Source: JASHVB01 sp035535035 (lineage in GTDB: Bacteria; Pseudomonadota; Alphaproteobacteria; Acetobacterales; Acetobacteraceae). Taken from it: a DNA stretch of 35,649 bases. A program made the translations under genes and the position numbers. Below are positions 7,440 through 20,453 of this stretch, piece after piece. The notes under the pieces are model-generated. The model had not been told where the DNA came from. It ran no database searches and was given only the letters and a program-made list of their open reading frames with translations. The stretch covers positions 1-35,649 of the forward strand of contig DATLQW010000104.1 of NCBI GenBank assembly GCA_035535035.1, read 5' to 3'. Position 1 is the first letter of the stretch, and every line of letters starts with the position of its first letter.

Positions 7440-8636
7440 TCAAACCCGCCGCACCACATACGCCTGCTCCAACGCCTCGACAATCTCCGCGGCGTGCGCC
7501 GGATCGCGCGCCTCCACCATCACCTCCAGCTCCGCGGCCTGCACGGACGCCGCGGCGAACAGCCGCTGGTGCGACACCTCGATGATGTTGCCGCCGCTGC
7601 CGCCGATCTTGCCGGCGATGTCCGCCAGCACGCCGGGCCGGTCAGGGATCTGCAGGTGCAGCCGCAACAGCCGCCCGTCGCGCAGCAGGTTGCGCAGCAG
7701 CACGTTGGACAGGATGCGCGCGTCGATGTTTCCCCCCGTGATCGCCACGCCCACGCGCTTGCCGCGAAAGCGCGACCCGAACGTCAGCAACGCCGCGACG
7801 CCGACCGCGCCGGCCCCCTCGGCCACCGTCTTGGCCCCCTCCGCCAGCAGGCCGATCGCCTCCTCCACGGCGCGTTCCGGCACCACCAGAATGTCGGTCA
7901 CCCGGCGACGCACCAGCTCGAACGGCAGTTCGCCGATGTCGCGCACGGCGATGCCCTCGGCGATGGTCGGGCCGCCCACCGCGACCGCGCGGCCGGCCAG
8001 CATCTGCGCCATGGCGGCGTAGGCTTCCACCTCCACGCCGAACACCGCGATGCCGGGCCGCAGCGTGGTCGCGGCGACCAGGCACCCGGCCAGCAATCCG
8101 CCGCCGCCCACCGGGATCACCAGCGCGTCGAGATCCGGCGCGTCCTCCAGCAGCTCCAGCGCCAGCGTGCCCTGCCCGGCCATCACCGCCGGATCGTTGT
8201 ACGGATGCACGAACACGAGCTGCCGTTCCGCCGCCAATTGCTCGGCATGCGCCGCGGCTTCCGCCAGGGTTTCCCCGTGCAGCACAACGGTCGCGCCCCA
8301 GGCGGCGGTGCGCGTCACCTTGGTGGAGGGGGTGAATTTCGGCATGACGATGGTTGCCGCCACGCCGGCCAGATGCGCGTGGCGCGCCACCGCCTGGGCG
8401 TGGTTGCCGGCGGACATGGCGATGACACCCCTCGCCCGTTGGTCGGCGCTGAGCAAGGCCAGCCGGTTCGCGGCGCCTCGCTCCTTGAAGGCGCCGGTAA
8501 CCTGCAAATTGTCGAGTTTCAGCGTCACGGTCGCGCCGGTGGCGCGCGAGACGGCATCGCTGAACATCGCGGGCGTGCGCAAGACGCGACCGGCGATGCG
8601 GCCGGCAGCCGCCTGCACGTCGGCGAGATCAATCAT
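7440..8636 (-). CDS. Threonine ammonia-lyase (threonine dehydratase) with C-terminal ACT domain
   Basis: A 398-residue PLP enzyme that deaminates threonine (and usually serine) to 2-oxobutyrate and ammonia, feeding isoleucine synthesis or threonine catabolism. The PLP-binding Lys51 lies in GAFKERGAANR, the substrate/carboxylate loop is SAGNHAQ (75-81), and the phosphate-binding glycine loop is GGGG (177-180). From about residue 325 a single ACT domain follows (LHLQIPDRPGVLADIAGKI). This matches the roughly 400-residue ACT-containing form rather than the 500-residue double-domain biosynthetic IlvA. The ACT domain implies allosteric control by an amino acid. The gene lies 44 bp downstream of greA on the same strand and could be read from it. 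Confidence 0.92.
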   Translation of the reverse strand: MIDLADVQAAAGRIAGRVLRTPAMFSDAVSRATGATVTLKLDNLQVTGAFKERGAANRLALLSADQRARGVIAMSAGNHAQAVARHAHLAGVAATIVMPKFTPSTKVTRTAAWGATVVLHGETLAEAAAHAEQLAAERQLVFVHPYNDPAVMAGQGTLALELLEDAPDLDALVIPVGGGGLLAGCLVAATTLRPGIAVFGVEVEAYAAMAQMLAGRAVAVGGPTIAEGIAVRDIGELPFELVRRRVTDILVVPERAVEEAIGLLAEGAKTVAEGAGAVGVAALLTFGSRFRGKRVGVAITGGNIDARILSNVLLRNLLRDGRLLRLHLQIPDRPGVLADIAGKIGGSGGNIIEVSHQRLFAAASVQAAELEVMVEARDPAHAAEIVEALEQAYVVRRV

Positions 8637-8680
8637 CGAAGCGTGGGATGCGCCATTGGCTTTTCCCCCGCGCCCCGCCG

Positions 8681-9154
8681 TCAGACGAACTTGAAGTCGA
8701 GGATCTCGTACGACCGGTCGCCGCCCGGCGCCGGCACCGAGACCGTGTCGCCGACCTTCTTGCCGATCAGCGCCTTGGCCAGCGGCGCGGAAATCGATAG
8801 CCGGCCCGACTTGATGTCGGCCTCATGCGTGCCGACGATCTGGTAGGTGGACTCCTTGTCCGTCTCCTCGTCCATCAGCCAGACATACGCGCCGAACATG
8901 ACGTGAGTGCCGGACAATCCCGACGGATCGATCACCTCGGCGGAGGAGACGATCTCCTCCAGCTCGGCGATGCGGCCCTCGATGAAGGACTGGCGTTCGC
9001 GTGCGGCGTGGTATTCCGCGTTCTCCGACAGGTCGCCATGCGTCCGCGCTTCGGCGATCGCCCGAATGATGGACGGGCGCTCTTCCGACTTGAGCAAGCG
9101 AAGCTCGTCTTCCAGCCGCCGCAGGCCGGGGGCGGTCATCGGAAACTTCTGCAC
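8681..9154 (-). CDS. greA: Transcription elongation factor GreA
   Basis: A 157-residue GreA that rescues backtracked RNA polymerase by stimulating cleavage of the nascent RNA. The N-terminal coiled coil (about 1-75) carries the acidic tip ARTHGDLSENAEYHAA, where the Asp/Glu residues coordinate catalytic magnesium. The C-terminal FKBP-like domain includes the conserved end segment ISAPLAKALIGKKVGDTVSVPAPGG. The start is the GTG at 9154 with AAGGA 7 nt upstream, giving the family-typical beginning MQKFPMT. An internal ATG would remove the first five residues. It lies 94 bp downstream of carB on the same strand. Confidence 0.96.
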   Translation of the reverse strand: MQKFPMTAPGLRRLEDELRLLKSEERPSIIRAIAEARTHGDLSENAEYHAARERQSFIEGRIAELEEIVSSAEVIDPSGLSGTHVMFGAYVWLMDEETDKESTYQIVGTHEADIKSGRLSISAPLAKALIGKKVGDTVSVPAPGGDRSYEILDFKFV

Positions 9155-9215
9155 GGCGAGATCCTTCGGTCAGAAAGCGCAACGTGTACGTGGGTTGTCG
9201 TCCATACGCCGCTGC

Positions 9216-9239
9216 CGCGGCCGGGAGGGTCCGGCCGCG
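9216..9239 (-). terminator. Possible hairpin in the carB-greA gap
   Basis: A 9-bp perfect G+C stem (9216-9224 with 9231-9239, 6-nt loop) lies 10 bp after the carB stop in the direction of transcription. No U-tract follows, so it may be an inefficient terminator, an RNA-stabilising 3' end, or a chance structure in GC-rich DNA. Confidence 0.3.
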
Positions 9240-9248
9240 ACGGAGCGC

Positions 9249-12503
<3,255 letters not shown>

Positions 12504-12507
12504 GGGG

Positions 12508-12948
12508 TTACTTACTCTCAGTGGGAATGCGTGGTTCGCTGTTTGACGCAGCGGATTTCCTGAAGAGTCGAAGCCCTGGATCCTCTCTATTGCGTCGAAG
12601 CGAGGGGTGGATGTCCTGTCGAAGTGCGCCCAACAGCGCTTGTATTATATCTGTCAAATTCCCTGACTGGTTCACAAATAAACCATCATTGAATGCATAG
12701 AGTGCCTTTATAACGCTGAGAGGTGCGACAAGTGTGAGGGCATTGGCCGCGTCAACATAGCGCGTCTGGGTCGCCGTCAGGTCATTTAACTGGCTCGACA
12801 ATGCAGCAACATACTCCTTGTAGAGATCAAGCTTCACCTTTCTCCAATCGGCCTCGCGTTCCTTATGCTTGGTCAAAAGGTACGTCAGAACAGCAACAGT
12901 AATCGCCGCTGCTCCTGAAAGGACGGCTGAGAGGAAGCCCGGGTTCAT
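12508..12948 (-). CDS. Hypothetical membrane-anchored protein in the carA-carB interval
   Basis: A 146-residue protein with one N-terminal membrane segment (about 5-27, FLSAVLSGAAAITVAVLTYLL). A charged juxtamembrane stretch (TKHKEREADWRKVKLDLYKEYV) and a helical soluble region follow. The pattern of one anchor followed by a long amphipathic helix and 'K...LY.EY..' is seen in many small uncharacterised bacterial proteins; no function is known to me. The region is visibly less GC-rich than the carB gene (many TTT/ATA codons), suggesting more recent acquisition. Its stop is only 4 bp from the carB start, so carB translation may be coupled to it. Confidence 0.7.
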   Translation of the reverse strand: MNPGFLSAVLSGAAAITVAVLTYLLTKHKEREADWRKVKLDLYKEYVAALSSQLNDLTATQTRYVDAANALTLVAPLSVIKALYAFNDGLFVNQSGNLTDIIQALLGALRQDIHPSLRRNREDPGLRLFRKSAASNSEPRIPTESK

Positions 12949-13024
12949 GGGGCTGTATCAGCCGGAGAGGCCTTATCGCCGGTCATGCAAGCGTCTCGCC
13001 AGACGGGTGGCCATTTTTCTGGAT

Positions 13025-13348
13025 TCAGCAAAGTGTGCGAGCCTCCTGCACACTCTGTTTATCTTCGGGCATCTGCGGCAGCAATCGAGCCTGGGCGACC
13101 CCCTTGGGAGTTAGCTCCAGATGCCAGTGGCATTGCAGCGCGCCTTCAGGCAGACGGATCGGCTCGCGGATCAGGCCGTCGCGCAGGCACGCGGCGATGG
13201 CGTCGCAGAACGCGTCATAGGTGATAGCCCGGCCGGTAAGCGCGGCAAACCGCTCGAAGCCCATCTCGATGTTCGGCTCGTTGATGACGTGGCGGAACGC
13301 GAGTTGCGCCACCAACGCGACGACATCCGATGGGTGATCAGGAGGCAC
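13025..13348 (-). CDS. Hypothetical small protein, possible winged-helix fold
   Basis: A 107-residue protein (MPPDHPSDVVALVAQLAFRHVINEPN...). The start overlaps the end of the preceding gene by 11 bp, which argues for translational coupling and for a real gene. Residues about 25-85 read as helices followed by a hairpin ending in HWHLELTPKGVAQARLL. This resembles the wing and last helix of winged-helix proteins, but it is a visual impression only. The C-terminus has a polar tail. Third of four small genes inserted between carA and carB. No family recognised. Confidence 0.6.
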   Translation of the reverse strand: MPPDHPSDVVALVAQLAFRHVINEPNIEMGFERFAALTGRAITYDAFCDAIAACLRDGLIREPIRLPEGALQCHWHLELTPKGVAQARLLPQMPEDKQSVQEARTLC

Positions 13349-13649
13349 CGGTCAGCTCGTCCTGCCGCGACCGGTTTTGAATCCACCGCCATGCGGGCTC
13401 TGGCAGCGCGCCCTCGGACTCCGCCGGCTGGACCTCGATTACCAAAAAGCGTGCTCGTCCGGTGAACGGACGAATGAGATCGCTGATCGCATCTGCGTCC
13501 AGCCGCGTGCTGATCATGAAAACATGGGGAATATGGTGCCACCAGTTCTCGATATCTGGACAACCCGCCTTGAGGAAGCTCTTGAGGCGGTCATGGTCCA
13601 CCGACGGGTCTGTCGGGTCAACCGTGATGAGGTAGATCCGGTTAGGCAT
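13338..13649 (-). CDS. SinR-like/Cas2-like ferredoxin-fold small protein
   Basis: A 103-residue protein. It opens with a beta strand (RIYLITV, 4-10) and a loop/helix (HDRLKSFLKAGC). The segment WWHHIPHVFMISTRLDADAI (about 36-55) and then ARFLVIEVQ (66-74), ending in EPAWRWI, follow. From memory this is the pattern of the small 'SinR family' proteins (first strand, helix, WWH-x-L-x-S-x-W-[IL]-[IV]-x-[ST], helix, LL-V-I-E-V, final W). These share the Cas2/VapD ferredoxin-like fold and occur in conflict-system neighbourhoods. Whether it has nuclease activity is unknown. The start is 2 bp downstream of the stop of the 2-TM gene and its end overlaps the next gene, so the set is one translational unit. 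Confidence 0.65.
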   Translation of the reverse strand: MPNRIYLITVDPTDPSVDHDRLKSFLKAGCPDIENWWHHIPHVFMISTRLDADAISDLIRPFTGRARFLVIEVQPAESEGALPEPAWRWIQNRSRQDELTGAS

Positions 13650-13651
13650 TG

Positions 13652-14050
13652 CTACGTCCTTCCTCCGGAATGGGGCTGTCGCGTCGCATCAGGCAGTGTT
13701 TTCTTCGGCACACTCTCTGCCATGAACCCATCAATGATCTTTACCGCCGCATCACGCGTTGCCTGATCCATGTCGCCGTCATCCAGCATGTCGATATATC
13801 GGCTGGCCAGGCTATAGCGTTCCGATCGTAACAGGTCTGGCCTCCGCCCGATCGCAAATATGGCGATCCCGACAGCCACCAGAAAGGAGACGATACCGGT
13901 TGCGGCGAACGTCCATGCGAGCGGCCCATGGACGAGGGCGGCGCCGGTGAAGCAGAACAACAGCACCGCGAGCAGGCAGGCGAACATGAAAGGTATGGGA
14001 TAGGAGACGGAAACGGTCCGGACGATCTCCCGAAAGAGCCTCGGATCCAT
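13652..14050 (-). CDS. Hypothetical two-transmembrane protein directly after carA
   Basis: A 132-residue protein. Two hydrophobic helices (about 18-40, PIPFMFACLLAVLLFCFTGAALV, and about 45-67, WTFAATGIVSFLVAVGIAIFAIG) are followed by a soluble C-terminal region of 60 residues beginning RRPDLLRSERYSLASRYIDMLDDGDMD. This layout recalls small 2-TM proteins found with conflict systems, but I recognise no specific family. The ATG is 1 bp from the carA stop, so it is almost certainly expressed in the carA transcript. Its partner gene for the SinR-like protein starts 2 bp after its stop, so the two proteins are likely coproduced. Confidence 0.7.
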   Translation of the reverse strand: MDPRLFREIVRTVSVSYPIPFMFACLLAVLLFCFTGAALVHGPLAWTFAATGIVSFLVAVGIAIFAIGRRPDLLRSERYSLASRYIDMLDDGDMDQATRDAAVKIIDGFMAESVPKKTLPDATRQPHSGGRT

Positions 14051-14051
14051 A

Positions 14052-15425
14052 TCACCCCCGCCCCTCTATCATCTTCACGAACCGCTCGAACAAATAGTGG
14101 CTGTCGCTCGGCCCCGGGCTCGCCTCCGGGTGGTACTGCACGCTGAACGCCGGCCGGTCGGAACACGCCAGCCCCTCATTCGAGCCGTCGAACAGCGACA
14201 CGTGCGTCACCTTCGCCGTCGGCGGCAGCGTCTCCGGGTCCACCGCGAAGCCGTGGTTCTGGCTGGTGATTTCCACCCGCCCGGTCGCTAAATCCTGCAC
14301 CGGCTGGTTGGCGCCGCGATGGCCGCGTGCCATCTTGAATGTCTTCGCCCCCAGCGCCAGGGCCAGCAACTGGTGCCCCAGGCAGATGCCGAACAGCGGC
14401 ACCCCCGAGTCCAGCACGCCGCGGATCGCCGGCACGGCGTATTCCCCCGTCGCCGCGGGGTCGCCCGGCCCATTCGACAGGAACACCCCGTCCGGCGCAT
14501 GCCGCAGTATTTCTTCCGTTGTCGCGGTCGCTGGCACCACGGTGACGCGGCACCCCGCCGACGCCAGGCAGCGCAGGATATTGTGCTTCGCCCCGTAATC
14601 CACCGCCACCACGTGGTGGTTTCCCCCCGTCCGCCGGCCCGTTCCGACGGGCCAGGCCCATTGGGTTTCGTCCCACTCATAGGTCTGCCGGCAGGAGACT
14701 TCCCTGGCGAGGTCCATGCCCTCCAGCCCCGGCCAGTCCGCCGCCTGCGCCCGTAGTGCCGCCAGGTCGAAGCGGCCGTCGTGAGGAAACGCCAACACGC
14801 CGTTTGGCGCGCCGCCGTCGCGGATACGCACCGTCAGCGCCCTTGTGTCCACGCCCGCCACCCCGGCGATGCCGCGCGCCTTCAGCCACGCGTCCAGGTG
14901 CTGCGCCGCGCGCCAGTTGGATGGCTCGGTCACGTCCTGCTTCACCACCAGGCCACGCGCGGCGATCGTCGTCGCCTCGATGTCCTCGAGGTTGGTGCCC
15001 ACGTTGCCGATATGCGGGAAGGTGAAGGTGATGATCTGCCCGGCATAGGACGGATCGGTCAGCGTCTCCTGGTAGCCGGTCATGCCGGTGTTGAAGCACA
15101 CTTCGCCGACCGGCGCCGAAGCCGCGGTGAACGCACCGAAGCCGCGGCCCCAGAACACACCGCCGTCGGCCAGCACCAGGGCGGCCGTGGCGCCGGGGGG
15201 TATTTCGGTGCCGTCGGTAAACCCGGCACGCGGCGCCGGCGTCTGTCCGCCCTGCAGGTCCGCCAGCGTCAGGCCGGTGGCCGCGATGATCGCCGTCCAA
15301 TGGCGCGACGGGATGGCCTCCGCCTGGCGCCATTTGCGCACCGCCTCGGTGCCGACGCCGGTCAGCCGCGCCGCTGTCTCCGCGCCGCCCAGCCGGTCTA
15401 TGATGCTGTCCACGAGTGCCGACAT
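14052..15425 (-). CDS. carA: Carbamoyl-phosphate synthase small subunit with N-terminal helix-turn-helix domain
   Basis: A 457-residue CarA, about 60-75 residues longer than usual. Residues 1-60 form an extra domain (IIDRLGGAETAARLTGVGTEAVRKWRQAEAIPSRHW) that reads as a Cro/CI-type helix-turn-helix. NCBI annotates a 'carph-isopro' domain of this kind on CarA and isopropylmalate-pathway proteins; I recall the name but could not verify the match. The normal small-subunit N-terminal domain begins at about 80 (AALVLADGGVFWGRGFG). The class I glutaminase follows with catalytic Cys348 (GICLGHQ), His432 and Glu434 (YHPEASPG). The enzyme hydrolyses glutamine and passes ammonia to CarB. No clear Shine-Dalgarno precedes the ATG at 15425. 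The start is retained because the extension is in frame and well formed. Confidence 0.95.
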   Translation of the reverse strand: MSALVDSIIDRLGGAETAARLTGVGTEAVRKWRQAEAIPSRHWTAIIAATGLTLADLQGGQTPAPRAGFTDGTEIPPGATAALVLADGGVFWGRGFGAFTAASAPVGEVCFNTGMTGYQETLTDPSYAGQIITFTFPHIGNVGTNLEDIEATTIAARGLVVKQDVTEPSNWRAAQHLDAWLKARGIAGVAGVDTRALTVRIRDGGAPNGVLAFPHDGRFDLAALRAQAADWPGLEGMDLAREVSCRQTYEWDETQWAWPVGTGRRTGGNHHVVAVDYGAKHNILRCLASAGCRVTVVPATATTEEILRHAPDGVFLSNGPGDPAATGEYAVPAIRGVLDSGVPLFGICLGHQLLALALGAKTFKMARGHRGANQPVQDLATGRVEITSQNHGFAVDPETLPPTAKVTHVSLFDGSNEGLACSDRPAFSVQYHPEASPGPSDSHYLFERFVKMIEGRG

Positions 15426-15507
15426 GGAGACGTTTTATGGGAAGTAATTTCCGGCCGCAAGTCGGCTTCGCAGGCTCGGGAAGTTTTCTCCGCGACAGGA
15501 TCCCGTC

Positions 15508-15993
15508 ATGACCAACGCCAGACGCCCGGTCGCCACCGGGGGCTGCCAATGCGGCGCGGTGCGCTACGCGCTCTATGCCGCGCCCGAGGGCAGCGTGTGC
15601 CACTGCCGCATGTGCCAGAAGGCGGTTGGCGGGCCGTTCGCCGCCCTGGCCAAACTGGCCAAGGCCGACCTGGCATGGACCCGTGGACAGCCGGCTTCGT
15701 TCCGCAGCTCATCGGCATCCTGCCGCGATTTCTGCGCCGCTTGCGGCACGCCGCTGACGTTCCGCTACCTCGACGCCGCCCATATGGAGGTGACGATCGG
15801 CAGCCTGGACGATCCGGCCGCCGTGCCGCCGCTGCGGAATTTCGGCACCGAGAGCCGCCTGGCCTGGGTCGCCGGCCTTGTGCCCGGCCGCCTGCCGGAC
15901 GCGACCACGGAGCAACTCGCGACGCGCACGATCGTCGGCCGCCAGCACCCTGATCACGAAACGCCGGCCGGCTGGCAACCACCCATTATATAG
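15508..15993 (+). CDS. GFA (glutathione-dependent formaldehyde-activating)/CENP-V-like zinc protein
   Basis: A 161-residue member of the GFA/CENP-V fold. It has the zinc-binding pattern GGCQCGAVRYAL (about 11-22), CHCRMCQK (about 31-38) and CAACGTPL (about 75-82), giving two zinc sites built from Cys residues. Family members were once thought to condense formaldehyde with glutathione; most have unknown substrates. The gene is divergent from carA (82 bp between starts) and 27 bp upstream of the YqeY gene, so it may be cotranscribed with it. The start ATG at 15508 has AGGA nearby. Confidence 0.88.
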   Translation: MTNARRPVATGGCQCGAVRYALYAAPEGSVCHCRMCQKAVGGPFAALAKLAKADLAWTRGQPASFRSSSASCRDFCAACGTPLTFRYLDAAHMEVTIGSLDDPAAVPPLRNFGTESRLAWVAGLVPGRLPDATTEQLATRTIVGRQHPDHETPAGWQPPII

Positions 15994-16020
15994 AGGACGA
16001 TTTTTCCAGGAGACCCGGCC

Positions 16021-16476
16021 ATGGCACTACGCGAGCAACTCACCGACCGCCTCAAGGCTTCGATGAAGGCCGGCACCGCGCCCCGCACCTCCACCCTGCG
16101 CATGATCCTCGCCCGGCTGAAGGACACCGACATCGCCGCCCGCCCCAAGGGCATCGACCAGGTGCCGGACGAGGAAATCCTCGCCATGCTGCGCACCATG
16201 GTGAAGTCGCGCCGCGAGTCGATCGGCCTTTACCGCCAAGGCAACCGCCAGGACCTGGCGGACAAGGAGGAATCCGAGATCGCCGTCATCGAGGGCTTCC
16301 TGCCGCAACAGATGGATGACGCGGCCACGGCGCAGGCGATCGACGCCGCCGTGGCGGAAACCGGCGCCACCGGTATCAAGGACATGGGCAAGGTCATGGC
16401 CGCGCTGCGGGCGAAGCACGCCGCCACCCTGGACCTCGCCAAAGCCGGCCCGATGGTGAAGGCGCGGCTGTCATGA
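16021..16476 (+). CDS. GatB/YqeY domain-containing protein
   Basis: A 151-residue YqeY-family protein, full length for the family. It has the typical opening REQLTDRLKASMKAG, the central RESIGLYRQGNRQDLADKEESEIAVIEGFLPQQM (about 60-100) and the C-terminal GIKDMGKVMAALR. YqeY resembles the tRNA-binding tail domain of GatB, but its own biochemical role is unclear. Location directly upstream of dnaG and rpoD is the common arrangement. The start ATG follows CAGGAGACCCGGCC. The stop codon lies inside the first copy of a 31-bp tandem duplication. Confidence 0.92.
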   Translation: MALREQLTDRLKASMKAGTAPRTSTLRMILARLKDTDIAARPKGIDQVPDEEILAMLRTMVKSRRESIGLYRQGNRQDLADKEESEIAVIEGFLPQQMDDAATAQAIDAAVAETGATGIKDMGKVMAALRAKHAATLDLAKAGPMVKARLS

Positions 16477-16519
16477 CCTTCTGTCATTGAAGGCGCGGCT
16501 ATCATGACCTTCTGTCATC
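16458..16519. repeat. 31-bp tandem duplication across the yqeY stop codon
   Basis: Positions 16458-16488 and 16489-16519 are two copies of the same 31-bp unit with two differences (G/A in the middle, T/C at the end). Copy one contains the last codons and stop of the YqeY gene. Copy two runs into the palindromic repeat at 16512. The second copy carries no function that I can see, so it is probably a slippage or insertion footprint. Confidence 0.85.
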
Positions 16520-16613
16520 GCGAGGAGCGCAGCGGCGCGGCAATCTCCCCCCCTGGGAGCCGCGCCTCGTCACGCGGGGGATTGCTTCGTCGCTGCGTTC
16601 CTCGCAATGACAG
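16512..16613. repeat. Palindromic interspersed repeat between yqeY and dnaG
   Basis: The 102-bp element begins CTGTCATCGCGAGGAGCG and ends with the near-complement CGTTCCTCGCAATGACAG; the arms pair over about 35 bp with a few mismatches around a C-rich loop. This is the widespread bacterial 'TGTCATTGCGAGGAGCG...' repeat type. It ends 12 bp before the dnaG start codon, so its RNA hairpin could influence dnaG translation or processing of the yqeY-dnaG-rpoD transcript. Confidence 0.85.
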
Positions 16614-16625
16614 GGTGGGCACCTG

Positions 16626-18443
16626 ATGGCCCTGTCGCCCGCCTTCCTGGAAGAGCTGCGTGCCCGCACGCCCCTGGCCGCGGTGGTCGGCCGCCGCGTG
16701 AAGCTCGCCCGCTCCGGGCGGCAGATGAAGGGCTGCTGCCCGTTCCACAATGAAAAAACCCCGAGCTTCTACGTGTACGAGGACGGCTATCACTGCTTCG
16801 GCTGCGGCGCGCATGGCGACGCCATCGGCTTCGTCATGCAGACCCAGGGCGCCAGCTTCATTGAGGCGGTGGCACAGCTCGCCGCCGAGGCCGGTCTGGA
16901 CGTGCCGCAACCCACCCCGGAAGCCGCGGAAGCCGAACGCCGGCAACACGACCTCACCACCGTCCTGCAAGCCGCCCAGACCAGCTACCAACGCCGGCTG
17001 ACCCTGCCGGAAGGCCGTCACGCCTTGGCTTATCTCCAGACGCGCGGCCTGACCGACGAGACCATCCAGCGTTTCGGTCTCGGCTGGTCCGGCGAAGGCC
17101 GCGGCACCCTCGCCGCGGACCTGACGCAGGACGGCATCACCCAGGACCAGCTCGTCGAAGCCGGCCTGCTGCGTCGCGACGATGCAACCGGCCGCACCTA
17201 CGATCTGTTCTTCAACCGCGTGATGTTCCCCATCCACGACCGCCGCGGACGCGCGATCAGCTTCGGCGGGCGGATCCTCGGCGACGGCCAGCCGAAATAC
17301 GTCAACGGTCCGGAAACCGCGCTGTTCTCCAAGCGCCGCACCCTCTACGCGCTCGACCTCGCGCGCGAGGCCGTGCGCAACGGCGCGGCCCTGGTGGTCG
17401 TCGAGGGCTACATGGACGTCATCGCCCTGCACCAGGCGGGGTTCGGCGCCGCGGTCGCCCCGCTGGGCACCGCGCTAACGGAAGAACAAATGGAGGAGCT
17501 ATGGCGGCTGTCGCCGGCGCCGGTGCTGTGCTTCGACGGCGACGCCGCCGGGGCCCGCGCCGCGGCCCGCGCCGCCGAATCTTCCCTTCCGCTGCTCGCT
17601 CCGGACCGCACACTGCAACTTGCCACGCTGCCGGCCGGCGAAGATCCCGACACGCTGGTGCGCCGCCACGGCGCGGCCGGCTTCCAGGCGGTGCTGAACA
17701 CGGCCCGGCCGCTCGCCGAGGCGCTCTACGACCTGCTGCGCGAGGCTACCGGCGGCACTTCGCCGGAGCAGCGCGCGGCTTTTCGCAACCGTCTGGACCA
17801 GGCCGCGCGCCGGATCCCCGACAAGGTGCTGTCGGACGAGTACCTCGATGCGCTGCGGGGCCGGTTTTATGCCGACCGGCGCCGCGAACGCGCCGCCCGA
17901 TCCGGCCACCCGGGCCGTGCCGGCACCAGCCCTCCCCGCAGCCAGCCGCGACCGCAACCCACGGCCGGAGGCAGCGACAGCGAGCGCGCCCGCATCCTCA
18001 CCGCCATCCTGCTGCGCCACCCGGCGCTGCTGCACGACGTGGACCACGCCTACGCCGCGATGCCGCTCGATCCAGTTCCGGCGCGGCTGCGCGACGCGAT
18101 CCGGGGCTGGGCCGATCGGGCCGATGTGCTTGACTCACCGGCCTTGATCGACCACCTCACAGTGTCTGGGTTGCAGGCGGATGTCGAACAAGTCCTGGCG
18201 GGGGCGCCCGTGCCGCTGCCGGCTTGTGCGTCGCCCGCCGCGATGCCCGCGGAGGCCGAGGCCGGATGGTGGCATATCTTTGGGTTCCTGAACCTGGACC
18301 ATCTGCGTGAAGAGGTGAAATTGGCCGAGACCGCAGCCGCGTCGAACCTCACTCAGGAAACCCAGCGGCGCGCGCTGTCCCTGAAGGCCGCCCTGAACAA
18401 GGTGATGGCCGGCGAGCCCGACGGTGTGGAGCTTGCCGCGTAG
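16626..18443 (+). CDS. dnaG: DNA primase
   Basis: A 605-residue DnaG, usual length, which makes RNA primers for chromosome replication. The N-terminal CHC2 zinc finger has Cys38, His41, Cys57 and Cys60 (CCPFHNEKTPSF...YHCFGCGAHGD). The RNA-polymerase core follows, with the TOPRIM motifs VVVEGYMDV (about 257-265, catalytic Glu) and CFDGD (about 301-305, Asp-x-Asp). The C-terminal part after the Arg/Pro-rich linker (about 425-445) is the helicase-binding domain that contacts DnaB. The start ATG at 16626 sits just downstream of the palindromic repeat and has no strong ribosome-binding site. It is followed by rpoD after 57 bp, the classical macromolecular-synthesis arrangement. Confidence 0.97.
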   Translation: MALSPAFLEELRARTPLAAVVGRRVKLARSGRQMKGCCPFHNEKTPSFYVYEDGYHCFGCGAHGDAIGFVMQTQGASFIEAVAQLAAEAGLDVPQPTPEAAEAERRQHDLTTVLQAAQTSYQRRLTLPEGRHALAYLQTRGLTDETIQRFGLGWSGEGRGTLAADLTQDGITQDQLVEAGLLRRDDATGRTYDLFFNRVMFPIHDRRGRAISFGGRILGDGQPKYVNGPETALFSKRRTLYALDLAREAVRNGAALVVVEGYMDVIALHQAGFGAAVAPLGTALTEEQMEELWRLSPAPVLCFDGDAAGARAAARAAESSLPLLAPDRTLQLATLPAGEDPDTLVRRHGAAGFQAVLNTARPLAEALYDLLREATGGTSPEQRAAFRNRLDQAARRIPDKVLSDEYLDALRGRFYADRRRERAARSGHPGRAGTSPPRSQPRPQPTAGGSDSERARILTAILLRHPALLHDVDHAYAAMPLDPVPARLRDAIRGWADRADVLDSPALIDHLTVSGLQADVEQVLAGAPVPLPACASPAAMPAEAEAGWWHIFGFLNLDHLREEVKLAETAAASNLTQETQRRALSLKAALNKVMAGEPDGVELAA

Positions 18444-18500
18444 CATGGCGAGGATCGCGCCGATCGGGCCGCCTCGCCGACTGAAGGAGAGCCGTTAGCG

Positions 18501-20453
<1,953 letters not shown>

